Assembly (NCBI GenBank): GCA_002469605.1 | Contig: DKMV01000126.1 | Coordinates: 8,850-19,212 of the forward strand | From: Leclercia sp. UBA7405 | GTDB lineage: Bacteria; Pseudomonadota; Gammaproteobacteria; Enterobacterales; Enterobacteriaceae | Reading direction: 5' to 3' | Length of the DNA: 10,363 nt | In this document: positions 1 through 6,458 of the stretch, in pieces | Numbering within the stretch: position 1 is the first letter of the stretch | How the letters are laid out: every line of letters starts with the position of its first letter | Program-made: the position numbers and the translations under genes | Notes under the pieces: model-generated | Told to the model about the DNA's origin: nothing | Databases searched by the model: none | Seen by the model: only the letters and a program-made list of their open reading frames with translations

Positions 1-609
1 CAGCAGTATCGCTCCCTGAACCGTATTTACGATCAGATGCTGCGTCCGGAATGGCCAGCTCTGGGCTCGGTACAGTACACCATTCAGAAGTTCTATCGCG
101 TGAATGGCGGCAGTACCCAGCGTAAAGGTGTGACCCCGGACATCATCATGCCGACCGGTAACGAAGAGACGGAAACGGGCGAGAAGTTCGAAGATAACGC
201 GCTGCCGTGGGATAGCATTAACGCTGCCACCTTTGTGAAAGCGGGCGATATGTCCCCGTTCGGTCCGACGCTGCTCAAACAGCATGACGAGCGCATCGCT
301 AAAGATCCGGAATTCCAGTACATCATGAAGGACATTGCCCGTTTCAATGCCATGAAGGCGAAACGCAATATTGTCTCTCTGAACTATGCCCAGCGTGAGA
401 AAGAGAACGAAGAGGATGATGCAACCCGCCTGGCGCGCATCAACGATCGTTTCAAACGTGAAGGCAAACCGCTGCTCAAAAAACTGGACGATCTGCCAAA
501 AGATTACCAGGAGCCGGATCCCTATCTGGATGAGACGGTTAAAATCGCCATTGACCTGGCGAAACTGGAAAAAGACCAGCCCGCCGCACAACCCGCTCCG
601 GCGAAATAA
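1..609 (+). CDS. prc: Tail-specific periplasmic protease Prc (Tsp), C-terminal part only
   Basis: This is the last 202 codons of Prc; the reading frame is open from base 1 and stops with TAA at 607-609. Prc is a periplasmic, membrane-associated serine protease with a Ser/Lys dyad. It degrades proteins with apolar C-termini, trims the C-terminus of FtsI (PBP3), and acts with the lipoprotein NlpI. The fragment begins QQYRSLNRIYDQ, which in E. coli lies a few residues after the catalytic lysine (FGKGTVQ). The PDZ domain and both catalytic residues are therefore just outside the window. What is visible is the end of the protease core (VQYTIQKFYRVNGGSTQ, then the S41-family segment GVTPDIIMP) and the charged helical C-terminal domain ending in AQPAPAK. 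The similarity to E. coli Prc is nearly residue-for-residue as I recall it, with the same distance to the stop. A terminator follows 7 bases after the stop, so prc is not co-transcribed with htpX by default. Confidence 0.97.
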   Translation, partial: QQYRSLNRIYDQMLRPEWPALGSVQYTIQKFYRVNGGSTQRKGVTPDIIMPTGNEETETGEKFEDNALPWDSINAATFVKAGDMSPFGPTLLKQHDERIAKDPEFQYIMKDIARFNAMKAKRNIVSLNYAQREKENEEDDATRLARINDRFKREGKPLLKKLDDLPKDYQEPDPYLDETVKIAIDLAKLEKDQPAAQPAPAK

Positions 610-616
610 CCCCCAG

Positions 617-646
617 ACAGGCACAAGAAATTGTGCCTGTTTTTTT
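617..646 (+). terminator. Intrinsic terminator of prc
   Basis: A perfect 10-bp stem, ACAGGCACAA (617-626) and TTGTGCCTGT (631-640), closes a GAAA tetraloop (627-630). It runs directly into a T tract that ends at 646. It starts 7 bases after the prc stop codon. This is a textbook rho-independent terminator and separates prc from htpX. Confidence 0.93.
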
Positions 647-724
647 GCTTATCGCAGGTTGCCGTAAGCAACCTCCTGTTCAATGTAAAGTTGTGTCTTT
701 CTGCTGACTTACGCCCGCTGAATC

Positions 725-750
725 CTTGAAAATAGCCGCAATACCCATAC
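725..750 (+). promoter_or_regulatory. Sigma-32 (heat-shock) type promoter of htpX
   Basis: CTTGAAA at 725-731 and TACCCATAC at 742-750 match the RpoH -35 (CTTGAA) and -10 (CCCCAT) elements, with 12 bases between CTTGAAA and CCCAT. The predicted transcript start near 757-760 leaves a leader of about 45 bases before htpX. In E. coli htpX is a known heat-shock gene and also a Cpx target, so the motif agrees with the gene it precedes. The motif is seen directly; promoter activity is inferred. Confidence 0.78.
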
Positions 751-802
751 GATGTGGGTAATCGCATAGTGCGTTTTGTTAAACTGAGGTTAAAAGAAAA
801 TT

Positions 803-1684
803 ATGATGCGAATCGCGCTCTTCCTGCTCACCAACCTTGCGGTTATGGTGGTATTCGGGCTGGTGCTAAGCCTGACGGGAATTCAGTCGAGCAGCGTTCA
901 GGGCTTATTAATTATGGCGCTGCTTTTTGGTTTTGGCGGCTCCTTTGTCTCTTTGCTGATGTCAAAGTGGATGGCGCTGAAATCCGTGGGTGGGGAGGTT
1001 ATTGAACAACCCCGTAACGATATGGAGCGGTGGTTAATGACCACGGTAGCGAACCAGTCTCGTCAGGCCGGGATCGCCATGCCGCAGGTGGCTATTTATC
1101 ACGCACCGGATATCAACGCCTTCGCTACCGGTGCGCGCCGGGATGCCTCGCTGGTTGCGGTCAGCACCGGCCTGCTGCAGAACATGAGCCGTGACGAAGC
1201 CGAAGCGGTCATTGCCCACGAAATCAGCCACATCGCCAATGGTGATATGGTGACCATGACCCTGATCCAGGGGGTGGTAAACACCTTCGTGATCTTTATC
1301 TCGCGCATTCTGGCACAGATTGCCGCCGGGTTTATGGGCGGTAACCGCGACGAAGGCGAGGAGAGTAACGGTAACCCGCTGATCTACTTCGCCGTTTCGA
1401 TGGTACTGGAGCTGGTGTTTGGTATTCTGGCGAGCATCATTACCATGTGGTTCTCTCGTCACCGCGAGTTCCACGCGGATGCCGGCTCGGCAAAACTGGT
1501 GGGTCGTGAGAAAATGATCGCTGCGCTGCAGCGGCTGAAGACCAGCTACGAACCCCAGGAAGCCAGCAGCATGATGGCCTTCTGCATCAACGGTAAGTCT
1601 AAATCCCTGAGCGAGCTGTTTATGTCGCACCCGCCGCTGGATAAGCGTATCGAAGCGCTGCGCAGCGGAGAGTATCTGAAGTAA
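803..1684 (+). CDS. htpX: Inner-membrane zinc metalloprotease HtpX (M48 family)
   Basis: HtpX is an integral inner-membrane zinc protease that cleaves misfolded or damaged membrane proteins and works alongside FtsH. The 293 residues equal the E. coli length. Two N-terminal membrane segments lie at about residues 4-26 and 34-54. The HEISH zinc motif (HExxH) is at 139-143, with E222 in the segment SRHREFHAD as the third ligand. Hydrophobic stretches at about 158-178 and 193-215 are the other two membrane segments. The start is the first of two adjacent ATGs, as in E. coli; GAGG at 786-789 is about 13 bases upstream, rather far, so the ribosome site is weak. The sigma-32 promoter upstream fits its heat-shock role. 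The gene stands alone and converges on yebQ. Confidence 0.97.
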   Translation: MMRIALFLLTNLAVMVVFGLVLSLTGIQSSSVQGLLIMALLFGFGGSFVSLLMSKWMALKSVGGEVIEQPRNDMERWLMTTVANQSRQAGIAMPQVAIYHAPDINAFATGARRDASLVAVSTGLLQNMSRDEAEAVIAHEISHIANGDMVTMTLIQGVVNTFVIFISRILAQIAAGFMGGNRDEGEESNGNPLIYFAVSMVLELVFGILASIITMWFSRHREFHADAGSAKLVGREKMIAALQRLKTSYEPQEASSMMAFCINGKSKSLSELFMSHPPLDKRIEALRSGEYLK

Positions 1685-1701
1685 CCCTCTGCGGGTTAAC
1701 G

Positions 1702-1730
1702 AAAAAGCGCGTCCATGGACGCGCTTTTTT
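1702..1730. terminator. Palindromic bidirectional terminator between htpX and yebQ
   Basis: Bases 1702-1729 form a perfect 28-base palindrome centred on CCATGG. It has AAAAAGCGCGTC on one side, GACGCGCTTTTT on the other, and CATG as the loop. The T tract serves htpX on the plus strand, and the complementary A tract gives a T tract for yebQ on the minus strand. The yebQ stop codon (1729-1731) overlaps the palindrome edge, so the terminator begins inside that stop codon. Confidence 0.9.
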
Positions 1731-3102
1731 ATTGGGCGCTTCTCGGCTGGGTGACGCGCAGGCCGCTGATAACGGCCGCCAGTGTCGCCAGCGCGCCGGC
1801 GGTATAGAGCGCCACGTGGGTGCCCCCATCGCCGGCGAGGTTAAACATCAAGGCTACCAGCGCCGCGCCGGTGCTCTGTCCCAGTAAACGCGCGGTGCCC
1901 AGCATGCCGCTGGCGCCGCCGCTGCGATGGGGCGGGGCAGCGGTAATGATGGTGTGATTATTAGGCGACTGGAACAGGCCAAACCCGGCTCCGCATAAAA
2001 TCATGCGCCAGATGATATCCAGATCGCCCGGCGCGGCGGGTAACAGCGCCAGGGCAAACAGTCCCGTGGCCATAATCGCCAGCCCGAGTGCTCCCAGCAG
2101 TCCGGCATGGAGCCGCTCAATCAGATAACCCGCCAGCGGTGCCATCACCATCGTGGCCAGCGGCCAGGGGGTTAACAGCAGGCCGGTCTCGACTTCCGAA
2201 CGGCCTATTACGCTCTGGAGGAAAAACGGCAGCGAGACCAGGGCCAGCATCTGGGCGCAGAACGAGCAGACAGAAGTACCAATCGAGAGTGAAAAAAGCG
2301 GGATGCGCAGCAGATCAACCGGCAGCAGCGGCACCGGCATCGCCAGCTGGCGGCGTACGAAGAAGAAGCCGACGACAATCAGCGCCACGACTTCAGCCGC
2401 AATCAGCCCCACAGATTGCCCCTGGGCAAAGCCGCTCAGGGCGGTGATCAGCAGGCCGAAGGTGAGGGCGTTCATCACGGCGCTCGGCAGGTCAAAGCGC
2501 GGCATGCTGCTCCTGGCGGCGTTGGCGGGCAGATAGCGCAGCGCGCAGAGCAAGGCGATAACTCCCAGCGGGACGTTGATTAAAAACAGCCACTGCCAGG
2601 AGGCGACTGACAGGATGGCGGCGGCGATGGTTGGTCCGGCGGCGGAAGAGACCGCCACGATAAAGGAGTTAATCCCCATCCCACGCCCGAGCTGGCGGCG
2701 GGGGTAGATAAGCCGGATAAGTGCGGTATTGACGCTCATCAGCGCGGCGCCGCCAAACCCCTGAGCGATACGCGCCAGGGTCAACATTTGCAGGCTGTCC
2801 GACAGGGCGCAAAAAAGGGATGTCACAGAAAAGACCACCAGTCCCGCCTGGTAAATGCGCCGGTAGCCGAACATATCCCCAAGAAAAGAGAATGATAATA
2901 GCGAGATCACAATCGCTATCTGATAGGCGTTAACAATCCAGATTGAACTGGCGGGAGAGGCATGCAGATCGCTGGCAATAGTAGGCAGAGCGACGTTGGC
3001 AATAGCCCCGTCCAGCACGGCCATTGAAATGCCGATAATAATGGTGGCGATCGCCCCGTAGCGCTGCGGCAGCGGCAGGCCATCAGTAGTGGAAGCTGTC
3101 AT
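1729..3102 (-). CDS. yebQ: MFS drug-exporter-like transporter YebQ (DHA2, 14 membrane segments)
   Basis: YebQ is a proton-driven multidrug-exporter-like protein of the inner membrane (EmrB/QacA-type, DHA2 group); its natural substrate is not established. The 457 residues equal the E. coli length. Family motifs are visible: LDGAIANVALPTI at 30-42 (DHA2 motif in membrane segment 1), GDMFGYRR at 75-82 (motif A loop), RIAQGFGGA at 111-119 (motif B), and a segment around 143-163 with SSAAGP (antiporter motif C). Hydrophobic segments continue to the C-terminus, consistent with 14 helices. The start aligns with E. coli (DGLPLPQRYGA follows at once), but no Shine-Dalgarno-like purine run lies just upstream, so initiation looks weak or dependent on other features. 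It is divergent from kdgR and convergent with htpX. It resembles a pump for which no inducer or local regulator can be read from the sequence. Confidence 0.94.
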   Translation of the reverse strand: MTASTTDGLPLPQRYGAIATIIIGISMAVLDGAIANVALPTIASDLHASPASSIWIVNAYQIAIVISLLSFSFLGDMFGYRRIYQAGLVVFSVTSLFCALSDSLQMLTLARIAQGFGGAALMSVNTALIRLIYPRRQLGRGMGINSFIVAVSSAAGPTIAAAILSVASWQWLFLINVPLGVIALLCALRYLPANAARSSMPRFDLPSAVMNALTFGLLITALSGFAQGQSVGLIAAEVVALIVVGFFFVRRQLAMPVPLLPVDLLRIPLFSLSIGTSVCSFCAQMLALVSLPFFLQSVIGRSEVETGLLLTPWPLATMVMAPLAGYLIERLHAGLLGALGLAIMATGLFALALLPAAPGDLDIIWRMILCGAGFGLFQSPNNHTIITAAPPHRSGGASGMLGTARLLGQSTGAALVALMFNLAGDGGTHVALYTAGALATLAAVISGLRVTQPRSAQ

Positions 3103-3124
3103 GGAGTTATATGCATCATTGGCA

Positions 3125-3130
3125 ATTATA
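3125..3130 (-). promoter_or_regulatory. Candidate -10 element for yebQ
   Basis: On the minus strand this reads TATAAT, a perfect -10 hexamer. It would place the transcript start near 3118, only about 16 bases before the yebQ ATG. The bases 17 upstream (GGTGTT on the minus strand) are a poor -35. The very short leader fits the lack of a ribosome-binding site. The hexamer is clear; its use is a guess. Confidence 0.35.
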
Positions 3131-3203
3131 TTCAGGGTAATGATTTTAACACCGTTATTTCGGGGGAATGTCGCAGATTTGTAACCAGATTAGCCATGAT
3201 TGA

Positions 3204-3232
3204 TTGCAGCGCCGCGGTGACGAATTTATAAT
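3204..3232 (+). promoter_or_regulatory. Sigma-70 promoter of kdgR
   Basis: A perfect TATAAT lies at 3227-3232. TTGCAG, a half-matching -35, is 17 bases upstream at 3204-3209. The predicted transcript start is near 3239, giving a leader of about 40 bases before kdgR. The kdgR ribosome site is strong: GAGG at 3269-3272, six bases before the ATG. Confidence 0.62.
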
Positions 3233-3278
3233 AAAAACCGGTTCTGATTTTTATAAAACACTTTCGTTGAGGTGATAA

Positions 3279-4070
3279 ATGGCAATCGCAGATTTGGATA
3301 AACAACCAGATTCTGTTTCTTCTGTGTTGAAGGTGTTTGGCATCCTGCAGGCGCTGGGAGAAGAGCGCGAAATTGGTATTACCGAGCTGTCACAGCGTGT
3401 GATGATGTCGAAAAGCACCGTTTATCGCTTTTTGCAGACCATGAAATCACTGGGCTATGTTGCACAGGAAGGGGAGTCAGAAAAATACTCCCTGACCCTG
3501 AAGTTATTTGAACTGGGCGCGCGGGCGCTGCAAAACGTCGATCTGATCCGCAGCGCGGATATTCAGATGCGTGAGCTTTCTCGCCTGACAAAAGAGACCG
3601 TTCACCTGGGCGCTCTGGATGAAGACAGCATCGTCTACATCCATAAAATCGACTCTATGTACAACCTGCGCATGTACTCGCGTATTGGTCGCCGTAACCC
3701 GCTGTACAGTACCGCTATCGGTAAGGTACTGCTGGCCTGGCGTGACCGCGACGAGGTGAAGCAGATCCTGGAAGGGGTCGAGTACAAACGCAGCACCGAT
3801 CGCACCATCACCAGCACCGATGAACTGCTGCCGGTGCTGGATAAAGTGCGCGAGCTGGGGTACGGCGAAGATAACCAGGAGCAGGAAGAGGGGCTGCGCT
3901 GCATCGGCGTGCCGGTATTTGACCGCTTCGGCGTAGTGATTGCCGGCCTGAGCATCTCCTTCCCGACGCTGCGTTTCTCTGAAGAGCGTCTGCACGAGTA
4001 TGTTGAAATGCTGCATACCGCCGCGCGCAAAATCTCTGAACAGATGGGCTATAACGACTATCCATTCTGA
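3279..4070 (+). CDS. kdgR: Transcriptional repressor KdgR (IclR family)
   Basis: KdgR represses genes for pectin, hexuronate and 2-keto-3-deoxygluconate (KDG) use; binding of KDG releases it from DNA. The 263 residues equal the E. coli protein and match it almost throughout as I recall. The N-terminal winged helix-turn-helix covers about residues 13-75, with the HTH at ITELSQRVMMSKSTVYRFLQ (34-53). The IclR effector-binding domain runs from about 85 to 263, with the family-typical stretch YSTAIGKVLLAW and the acidic EDNQEQEEGLRC segment before the effector pocket strands. The start has an excellent ribosome site (TGAGGTGAT). KdgR acts in trans on scattered operons (kdgT, kdgK and, in plant-associated relatives, pel and ogl genes), so its neighbours here say little about its targets. 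It is monocistronic, closed by a strong terminator 11 bases downstream. Confidence 0.97.
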   Translation: MAIADLDKQPDSVSSVLKVFGILQALGEEREIGITELSQRVMMSKSTVYRFLQTMKSLGYVAQEGESEKYSLTLKLFELGARALQNVDLIRSADIQMRELSRLTKETVHLGALDEDSIVYIHKIDSMYNLRMYSRIGRRNPLYSTAIGKVLLAWRDRDEVKQILEGVEYKRSTDRTITSTDELLPVLDKVRELGYGEDNQEQEEGLRCIGVPVFDRFGVVIAGLSISFPTLRFSEERLHEYVEMLHTAARKISEQMGYNDYPF

Positions 4071-4081
4071 CGTTGCCGCAT

Positions 4082-4115
4082 AAAAAAACGCCGCTATCAT
4101 AGCGGCGTTTTTTTT
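4082..4115. terminator. Bidirectional terminator between kdgR and yobH
   Basis: The stem CGCCGCTA (4089-4096) pairs with TAGCGGCG (4100-4107) around a 3-base loop. Seven A's flank it on the left (4082-4088) and eight T's on the right (4108-4115). The symmetrical A and T flanks let it act on kdgR (plus) and yobH (minus), which converge here. Confidence 0.92.
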
Positions 4116-4128
4116 AATACATGCTCTG

Positions 4129-4368
4129 TTACCCGTTATCGACAACCACTTCGCTTTTGCGCAGCACCGGACAACTGGAAAGACCGATGATGCCGCTGTC
4201 GGAATGAACATACTGGGCGGTACTGGTACCGCGGGCCGTCAGATATTTGCACTGAATGCCAAGGCCAGCCGCGTTCTGATGGCTGCCGATCAGGACGCCA
4301 TACCCCGAGAGCAGTAAGCCAATCCAGACGATCGCTAAAATAATTACTGTGCGTATCAGTAAGCGCAT
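4129..4368 (-). CDS. yobH: Small membrane/exported protein YobH, function unknown
   Basis: A 79-residue protein matching E. coli YobH in length and in its central motif NAAGLGIQCKYLTARGTST. An N-terminal hydrophobic segment (about residues 5-28, after positive residues R2 and R6) is a membrane anchor or signal sequence. The rest would lie in the periplasm. Two cysteines, C40 and C66, could form a disulfide there. Two ATGs stand in a row at 4371 and 4368. AGAGG on the minus strand lies two bases from the first and five from the second, so the second start is preferred; it also gives the E. coli length. No biochemical role is known to me. It is convergent with kdgR and divergent from mgrB, sharing a promoter region with that PhoP target. 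Confidence 0.9.
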   Translation of the reverse strand: MRLLIRTVIILAIVWIGLLLSGYGVLIGSHQNAAGLGIQCKYLTARGTSTAQYVHSDSGIIGLSSCPVLRKSEVVVDNG

Positions 4369-4461
4369 CATTGCCTCTTTTTTCTGTTTTCCTGCGATTT
4401 AGCCTAGCCGTTTTACTATATGAAACAAGTGTATGATTCTGAAAAGGGAAGGATGGGGTTA

Positions 4462-4496
4462 CAGTTAGCCCCGGTTTAAGTTGCTCATGCTAACCT
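4462..4496 (+). promoter_or_regulatory. PhoP-box-like repeat with extended -10, promoter of mgrB
   Basis: CAGTTA (4462-4467) and GGTTTA (4473-4478) are separated by 5 bases, giving the 11-base period of the PhoP box, whose consensus is (T/G)GTTTA-N5-(T/G)GTTTA. The second half is a perfect match and the first matches mainly at TTA. Twelve bases after the box lies TGC-TAACCT (4488-4496), an extended -10. That geometry is usual for PhoP-activated promoters, where the box replaces the -35. The transcript would start near 4503, about 25 bases before mgrB. mgrB is PhoP-regulated in E. coli and Salmonella, which supports the call. Confidence 0.6.
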
Positions 4497-4527
4497 CGTG
4501 TTAAGAAGTATGAAGACGGAGAGTGGA

Positions 4528-4671
4528 GTGAAAAAAATACGCTGGGTGATTCTGGTGGTGGTGTTGATTGCCTGTCTCGTACTCTGGACGCAAATGATCA
4601 ACGTGATGTGCGACCAGGATGTACAGTTTTTTAGCGGCGTTTGTTCTATCAATAAGTTTATACCCTGGTAG
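4528..4671 (+). CDS. mgrB: PhoQ feedback inhibitor MgrB
   Basis: MgrB is a 47-residue inner-membrane peptide that binds the sensor kinase PhoQ and damps PhoP activation. In Klebsiella and relatives its loss raises PhoPQ output, modifies lipid A and gives polymyxin/colistin resistance. The sequence is complete, from the start codon to TAG at 4669-4671. A short basic cytoplasmic start (MKKIRW) precedes one membrane helix at about residues 6-24. The periplasmic tail [21 protein letters not shown] has C28 and C39, the pair that supports inhibition through a disulfide, and C16 lies in the helix. The start codon is GTG, with GGAGAG at 4518-4523 four bases before it. No premature stop, insertion or loss of a key cysteine is seen, so this copy looks functional. 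A PhoP-like promoter lies upstream. Confidence 0.96.
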   Translation: MKKIRWVILVVVLIACLVLWTQMINVMCDQDVQFFSGVCSINKFIPW

Positions 4672-4745
4672 CAACCATTTTTACGGCAAATGATTTCCTT
4701 CCTTAACGCGAGTGGTAAGATAGCCGTTTTTATTGAGGTGGTGAA

Positions 4746-5039
4746 ATGGGTGAGTTATTGAATGCCGGGGTGTTTAACATCGCATCTCTGGTTGTCTCTG
4801 TGCTGTTGCTGGTGGCAGGCCTGGTATTATGGTTTTTCGTCAACCGCGTCAGCTCCCGCACCAGTGAGCAGATTGAACTGCTGGAAACCCTGGTCGATCT
4901 GCAAAAGCGACAAAATGCGCTGCTGAGACGCCTGTGCGACGCCAACGAGCCGGACGTGAAAGAAGAGGTTAAAACCGCGACCGGACCGGTAGCAAAAGAA
5001 GAAGATGACGACTTTATTCGCTTAGTCGCTGAGCGCTAA
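4746..5039 (+). CDS. yebO: Small single-span membrane protein YebO
   Basis: A 97-residue protein closely matching E. coli YebO, whose function is unknown. Residues 11-33 form one strongly hydrophobic helix. Residues 37-65 (SRTSEQIELLETLVDLQKRQNALLRRLC) are predicted coiled coil by their spacing of leucines and charges. The rest is an acidic, probably flexible tail ending in the conserved DDDFIRLVAER. The orientation is likely N-terminus outside and coiled coil in the cytoplasm. The ribosome site is good: GAGG at 4735-4738, seven bases before the ATG. It lies 74 bases after mgrB with no terminator between, so it can be read through from the mgrB promoter. The next gene starts only 21 bases after its stop. 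Confidence 0.92.
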   Translation: MGELLNAGVFNIASLVVSVLLLVAGLVLWFFVNRVSSRTSEQIELLETLVDLQKRQNALLRRLCDANEPDVKEEVKTATGPVAKEEDDDFIRLVAER

Positions 5040-5060
5040 TGTTGTAAGAGGGAGGAGAGC

Positions 5061-6050
5061 GTGTCCTGGAAAAATCCCTGGTATAATCCCTCCCTGCCAC
5101 ACCATACCCCGCAGGGTTTTCGCAATCTCAATGCCTCCGGGCATCAGCCAGGCGACGTTGAACGCTGGCGTAAAGAGCGCAAAGCCGCCGGATTGCCAAA
5201 ACCTCCCGCATCCGGATACCAACAATTTATCCACGACTGGTGGCAGTCCGTTGAGCTGAATAGCGCCGCTGAAGATGGCGTCTGGTGGCTTGGCCATGCC
5301 AGTTTACTGCTACGTCTGAACGGCCAGTTTATTCTCACCGATCCGGTCTTTTCGCATCGCGCGTCGCCGCTGCCGTTCGTCGGTCCGGTGCGCAAAACCC
5401 CCGCCGCGATAAGCGTGGCCGCTTTACCTCCTCTGGACGCGCTGGTCATTTCGCATAACCATTACGATCATCTCGATGATGCCACCGTTCGCCAGCTATT
5501 ACGCCGCTTCCCCCAACTTACCGTGTTTGTGCCCCTCGGCCTTGGCGCCTGGTTTCGCAGACGCGGTGCGAAAAACATCGTTGAGCTCGACTGGTGGCAA
5601 CATTATCACTTTCAGGGCGTTACCTACACCGCGGTTCCGGCGCAGCACTGGAGCATGCGCACGCTGTGGGATCGCGATCGCAGCTTATGGTGTGGCTGGG
5701 TATTTGAAGGCCAAAACCGACGCTTCTGGTTTAGCGGCGATACCGGCTACACGCCCGAGCTGCTGACTATTGCGCAGCGCCTCGGCAATTTCGATGCCAT
5801 TGCCATCCCCGCAGGAGCCTATGCACCAGAATGGTTCATGGCGACGCATCATATGGATCCGCAATCCGCCGTGGCGCTCTGGCAGCAGCTCGGCATGCCG
5901 CGAGCGTTTCCGATTCACTGGGGCGTTTTTGAACTGGCGGATGAATCCCTTGATGACCCCATCCAGAAGCTTAATCACGCCCTGTCTGACGTTGCCGGCA
6001 ATAACAACAAATTCTATATACTTAAAATCGGTCAATATTTATCCTTGTAA
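5061..6050 (+). CDS. MBL-fold metallohydrolase, NAPE-PLD/RomA-like
   Basis: A 329-residue cytosolic protein with no signal peptide, of the metallo-beta-lactamase fold (COG2220-type, related to N-acyl-phosphatidylethanolamine phospholipase D and to RomA). The metal ligands are all visible: HNHYDH at 132-137 (H132, H134, D136, H137), H196 in PAQHWS, D227 in SGDTGY, and H286 in PIHWG. Family landmarks also include WWLGHASLLLR (75-85), LTDPVFSHRASP (92-103) and HHMDPQSAV (263-271). The set equals the two-metal site of human NAPE-PLD as I recall it. This supports a phosphodiesterase-like hydrolase, but the substrate is unknown. The start is GTG with a strong ribosome site (GGGAGGAG at 5050-5057). 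It follows yebO by 21 bases and is probably co-transcribed. E. coli K-12 has no gene here as I recall, so it is an accessory member of the mgrB-yebO unit. Confidence 0.87.
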   Translation: MSWKNPWYNPSLPHHTPQGFRNLNASGHQPGDVERWRKERKAAGLPKPPASGYQQFIHDWWQSVELNSAAEDGVWWLGHASLLLRLNGQFILTDPVFSHRASPLPFVGPVRKTPAAISVAALPPLDALVISHNHYDHLDDATVRQLLRRFPQLTVFVPLGLGAWFRRRGAKNIVELDWWQHYHFQGVTYTAVPAQHWSMRTLWDRDRSLWCGWVFEGQNRRFWFSGDTGYTPELLTIAQRLGNFDAIAIPAGAYAPEWFMATHHMDPQSAVALWQQLGMPRAFPIHWGVFELADESLDDPIQKLNHALSDVAGNNNKFYILKIGQYLSL

Positions 6051-6086
6051 CAATTCCGGGTGCTGTTTCATTTATTCTGAAATAAA

Positions 6087-6113
6087 GTGACATCGCTAAT
6101 GTTTTAATATAAT
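6087..6113 (+). promoter_or_regulatory. Promoter-like element after the MBL gene
   Basis: GTGACA at 6087-6092 matches the -35 consensus in five of six bases, and TATAAT at 6108-6113 is a perfect -10. The spacer is 15 bases, shorter than the ideal 17. The transcript would start near 6120 and read into the region that holds the tandem repeat and the doubtful ORF. Confidence 0.38.
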
Positions 6114-6143
6114 CGAAACGTTTTGCTTGCCTTTTTATGATGC

Positions 6144-6162
6144 AGGTTCATCAAAGGTTCAT
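6144..6162 (+). promoter_or_regulatory. Tandem repeat resembling a PhoP box
   Basis: AGGTTCAT occurs twice, at 6144-6151 and 6155-6162. Read as hexamers this is GGTTCA-N5-GGTTCA with an 11-base period. Each half differs at one position from the PhoP half-site (T/G)GTTTA, and the spacing is exact. A possible -10 (TATATC at 6180-6185) is 18 bases after the repeat, further than the usual 12. The repeat is seen directly; binding by PhoP or another OmpR-family regulator is inferred. Confidence 0.4.
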
Positions 6163-6191
6163 TATTTTAGTGCAGAGCATATATCTACGTT

Positions 6192-6446
6192 ATGGTGTTT
6201 AATCCGGGAACAGACGAAGCGATATACATCCTTTTTTCAGGAAACATCTGCTTCCCGTTACGCTCATTTGTGCATAGCTTTTTGAAAAAAGTTATAAGCA
6301 AAATACCACTTTTAAGAAAGTTAATAAGCTGGCTAGACGATCGGAAGTTATTGAGCTATGGTAAAAAAGTCTTAGATAACAGCGCTTATGACAACAGTGA
6401 CTGGACGGGCACGCTTCACAACCGCTATTTGACATCCGTTGATTAG
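6192..6446 (+). CDS. Doubtful 84-codon ORF, unrecognised
   Basis: An open frame from ATG at 6192 to TAG at 6444-6446, giving 84 residues that I do not recognise. The middle is basic and amphipathic (SFLKKVISKIPLLRKLISWL, about residues 29-48), and the end is polar (DNSAYDNSDWTGTLHNRYLTSVD). Against it being a gene: no ribosome-binding site precedes the ATG, it uses several rare codons such as ATA, and the base composition is that of the intergenic region. In its favour: it lies downstream of a possible promoter and the tandem repeat. It could be a remnant of a former gene or chance. Its 3' end overlaps the likely yobF promoter. Confidence 0.2.
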   Translation: MVFNPGTDEAIYILFSGNICFPLRSFVHSFLKKVISKIPLLRKLISWLDDRKLLSYGKKVLDNSAYDNSDWTGTLHNRYLTSVD

Positions 6447-6458
6447 AGGGATGATAGT
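6429..6458 (+). promoter_or_regulatory. Candidate promoter of the yobF-cspC operon
   Basis: TTGACA (6429-6434) is a perfect -35. GATAGT (6453-6458) is a four-of-six -10, with an 18-base spacer. The transcript would start near 6465 and carry a leader of about 110 bases before yobF. This is the best sigma-70 candidate directly upstream of the operon. Confidence 0.5.

Noticed and set aside
685..699. Possible CpxR box (GTAAA then GTCTT, five bases apart) upstream of htpX
   Set aside because: htpX is a Cpx target in E. coli, but the second half matches GTAAA at only two of five bases, too weak to annotate.
754..1005. 83-codon plus-strand frame overlapping the start of htpX
   Set aside because: It is out of frame with htpX, has no family likeness, and its start lies before the likely transcript start of the sigma-32 promoter.
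1034..1630. 198-codon open frame on the minus strand across htpX
   Set aside because: It lies antisense inside a certain gene, its product shows no family features and it has no ribosome site.
2153..2536. 127-codon open frame on the plus strand within yebQ
   Set aside because: It is antisense to conserved membrane segments and has no ribosome site or recognisable product.
3252..3268. Possible KdgR operator in the kdgR leader (autoregulation)
   Set aside because: The AAAAC and TTTC halves resemble the KdgR box, but spacing and symmetry do not fit well.
3504..4211. 235-codon open frame on the minus strand across kdgR and the terminator
   Set aside because: It overlaps kdgR fully and crosses the strong terminator at 4082-4115; the composition is that of a codon-bias shadow.
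4528..4671. Possible mgrB inactivation, as found in colistin-resistant isolates
   Set aside because: The gene is full length with both key cysteines and no insertion; the GTG start alone is not evidence of a defect.
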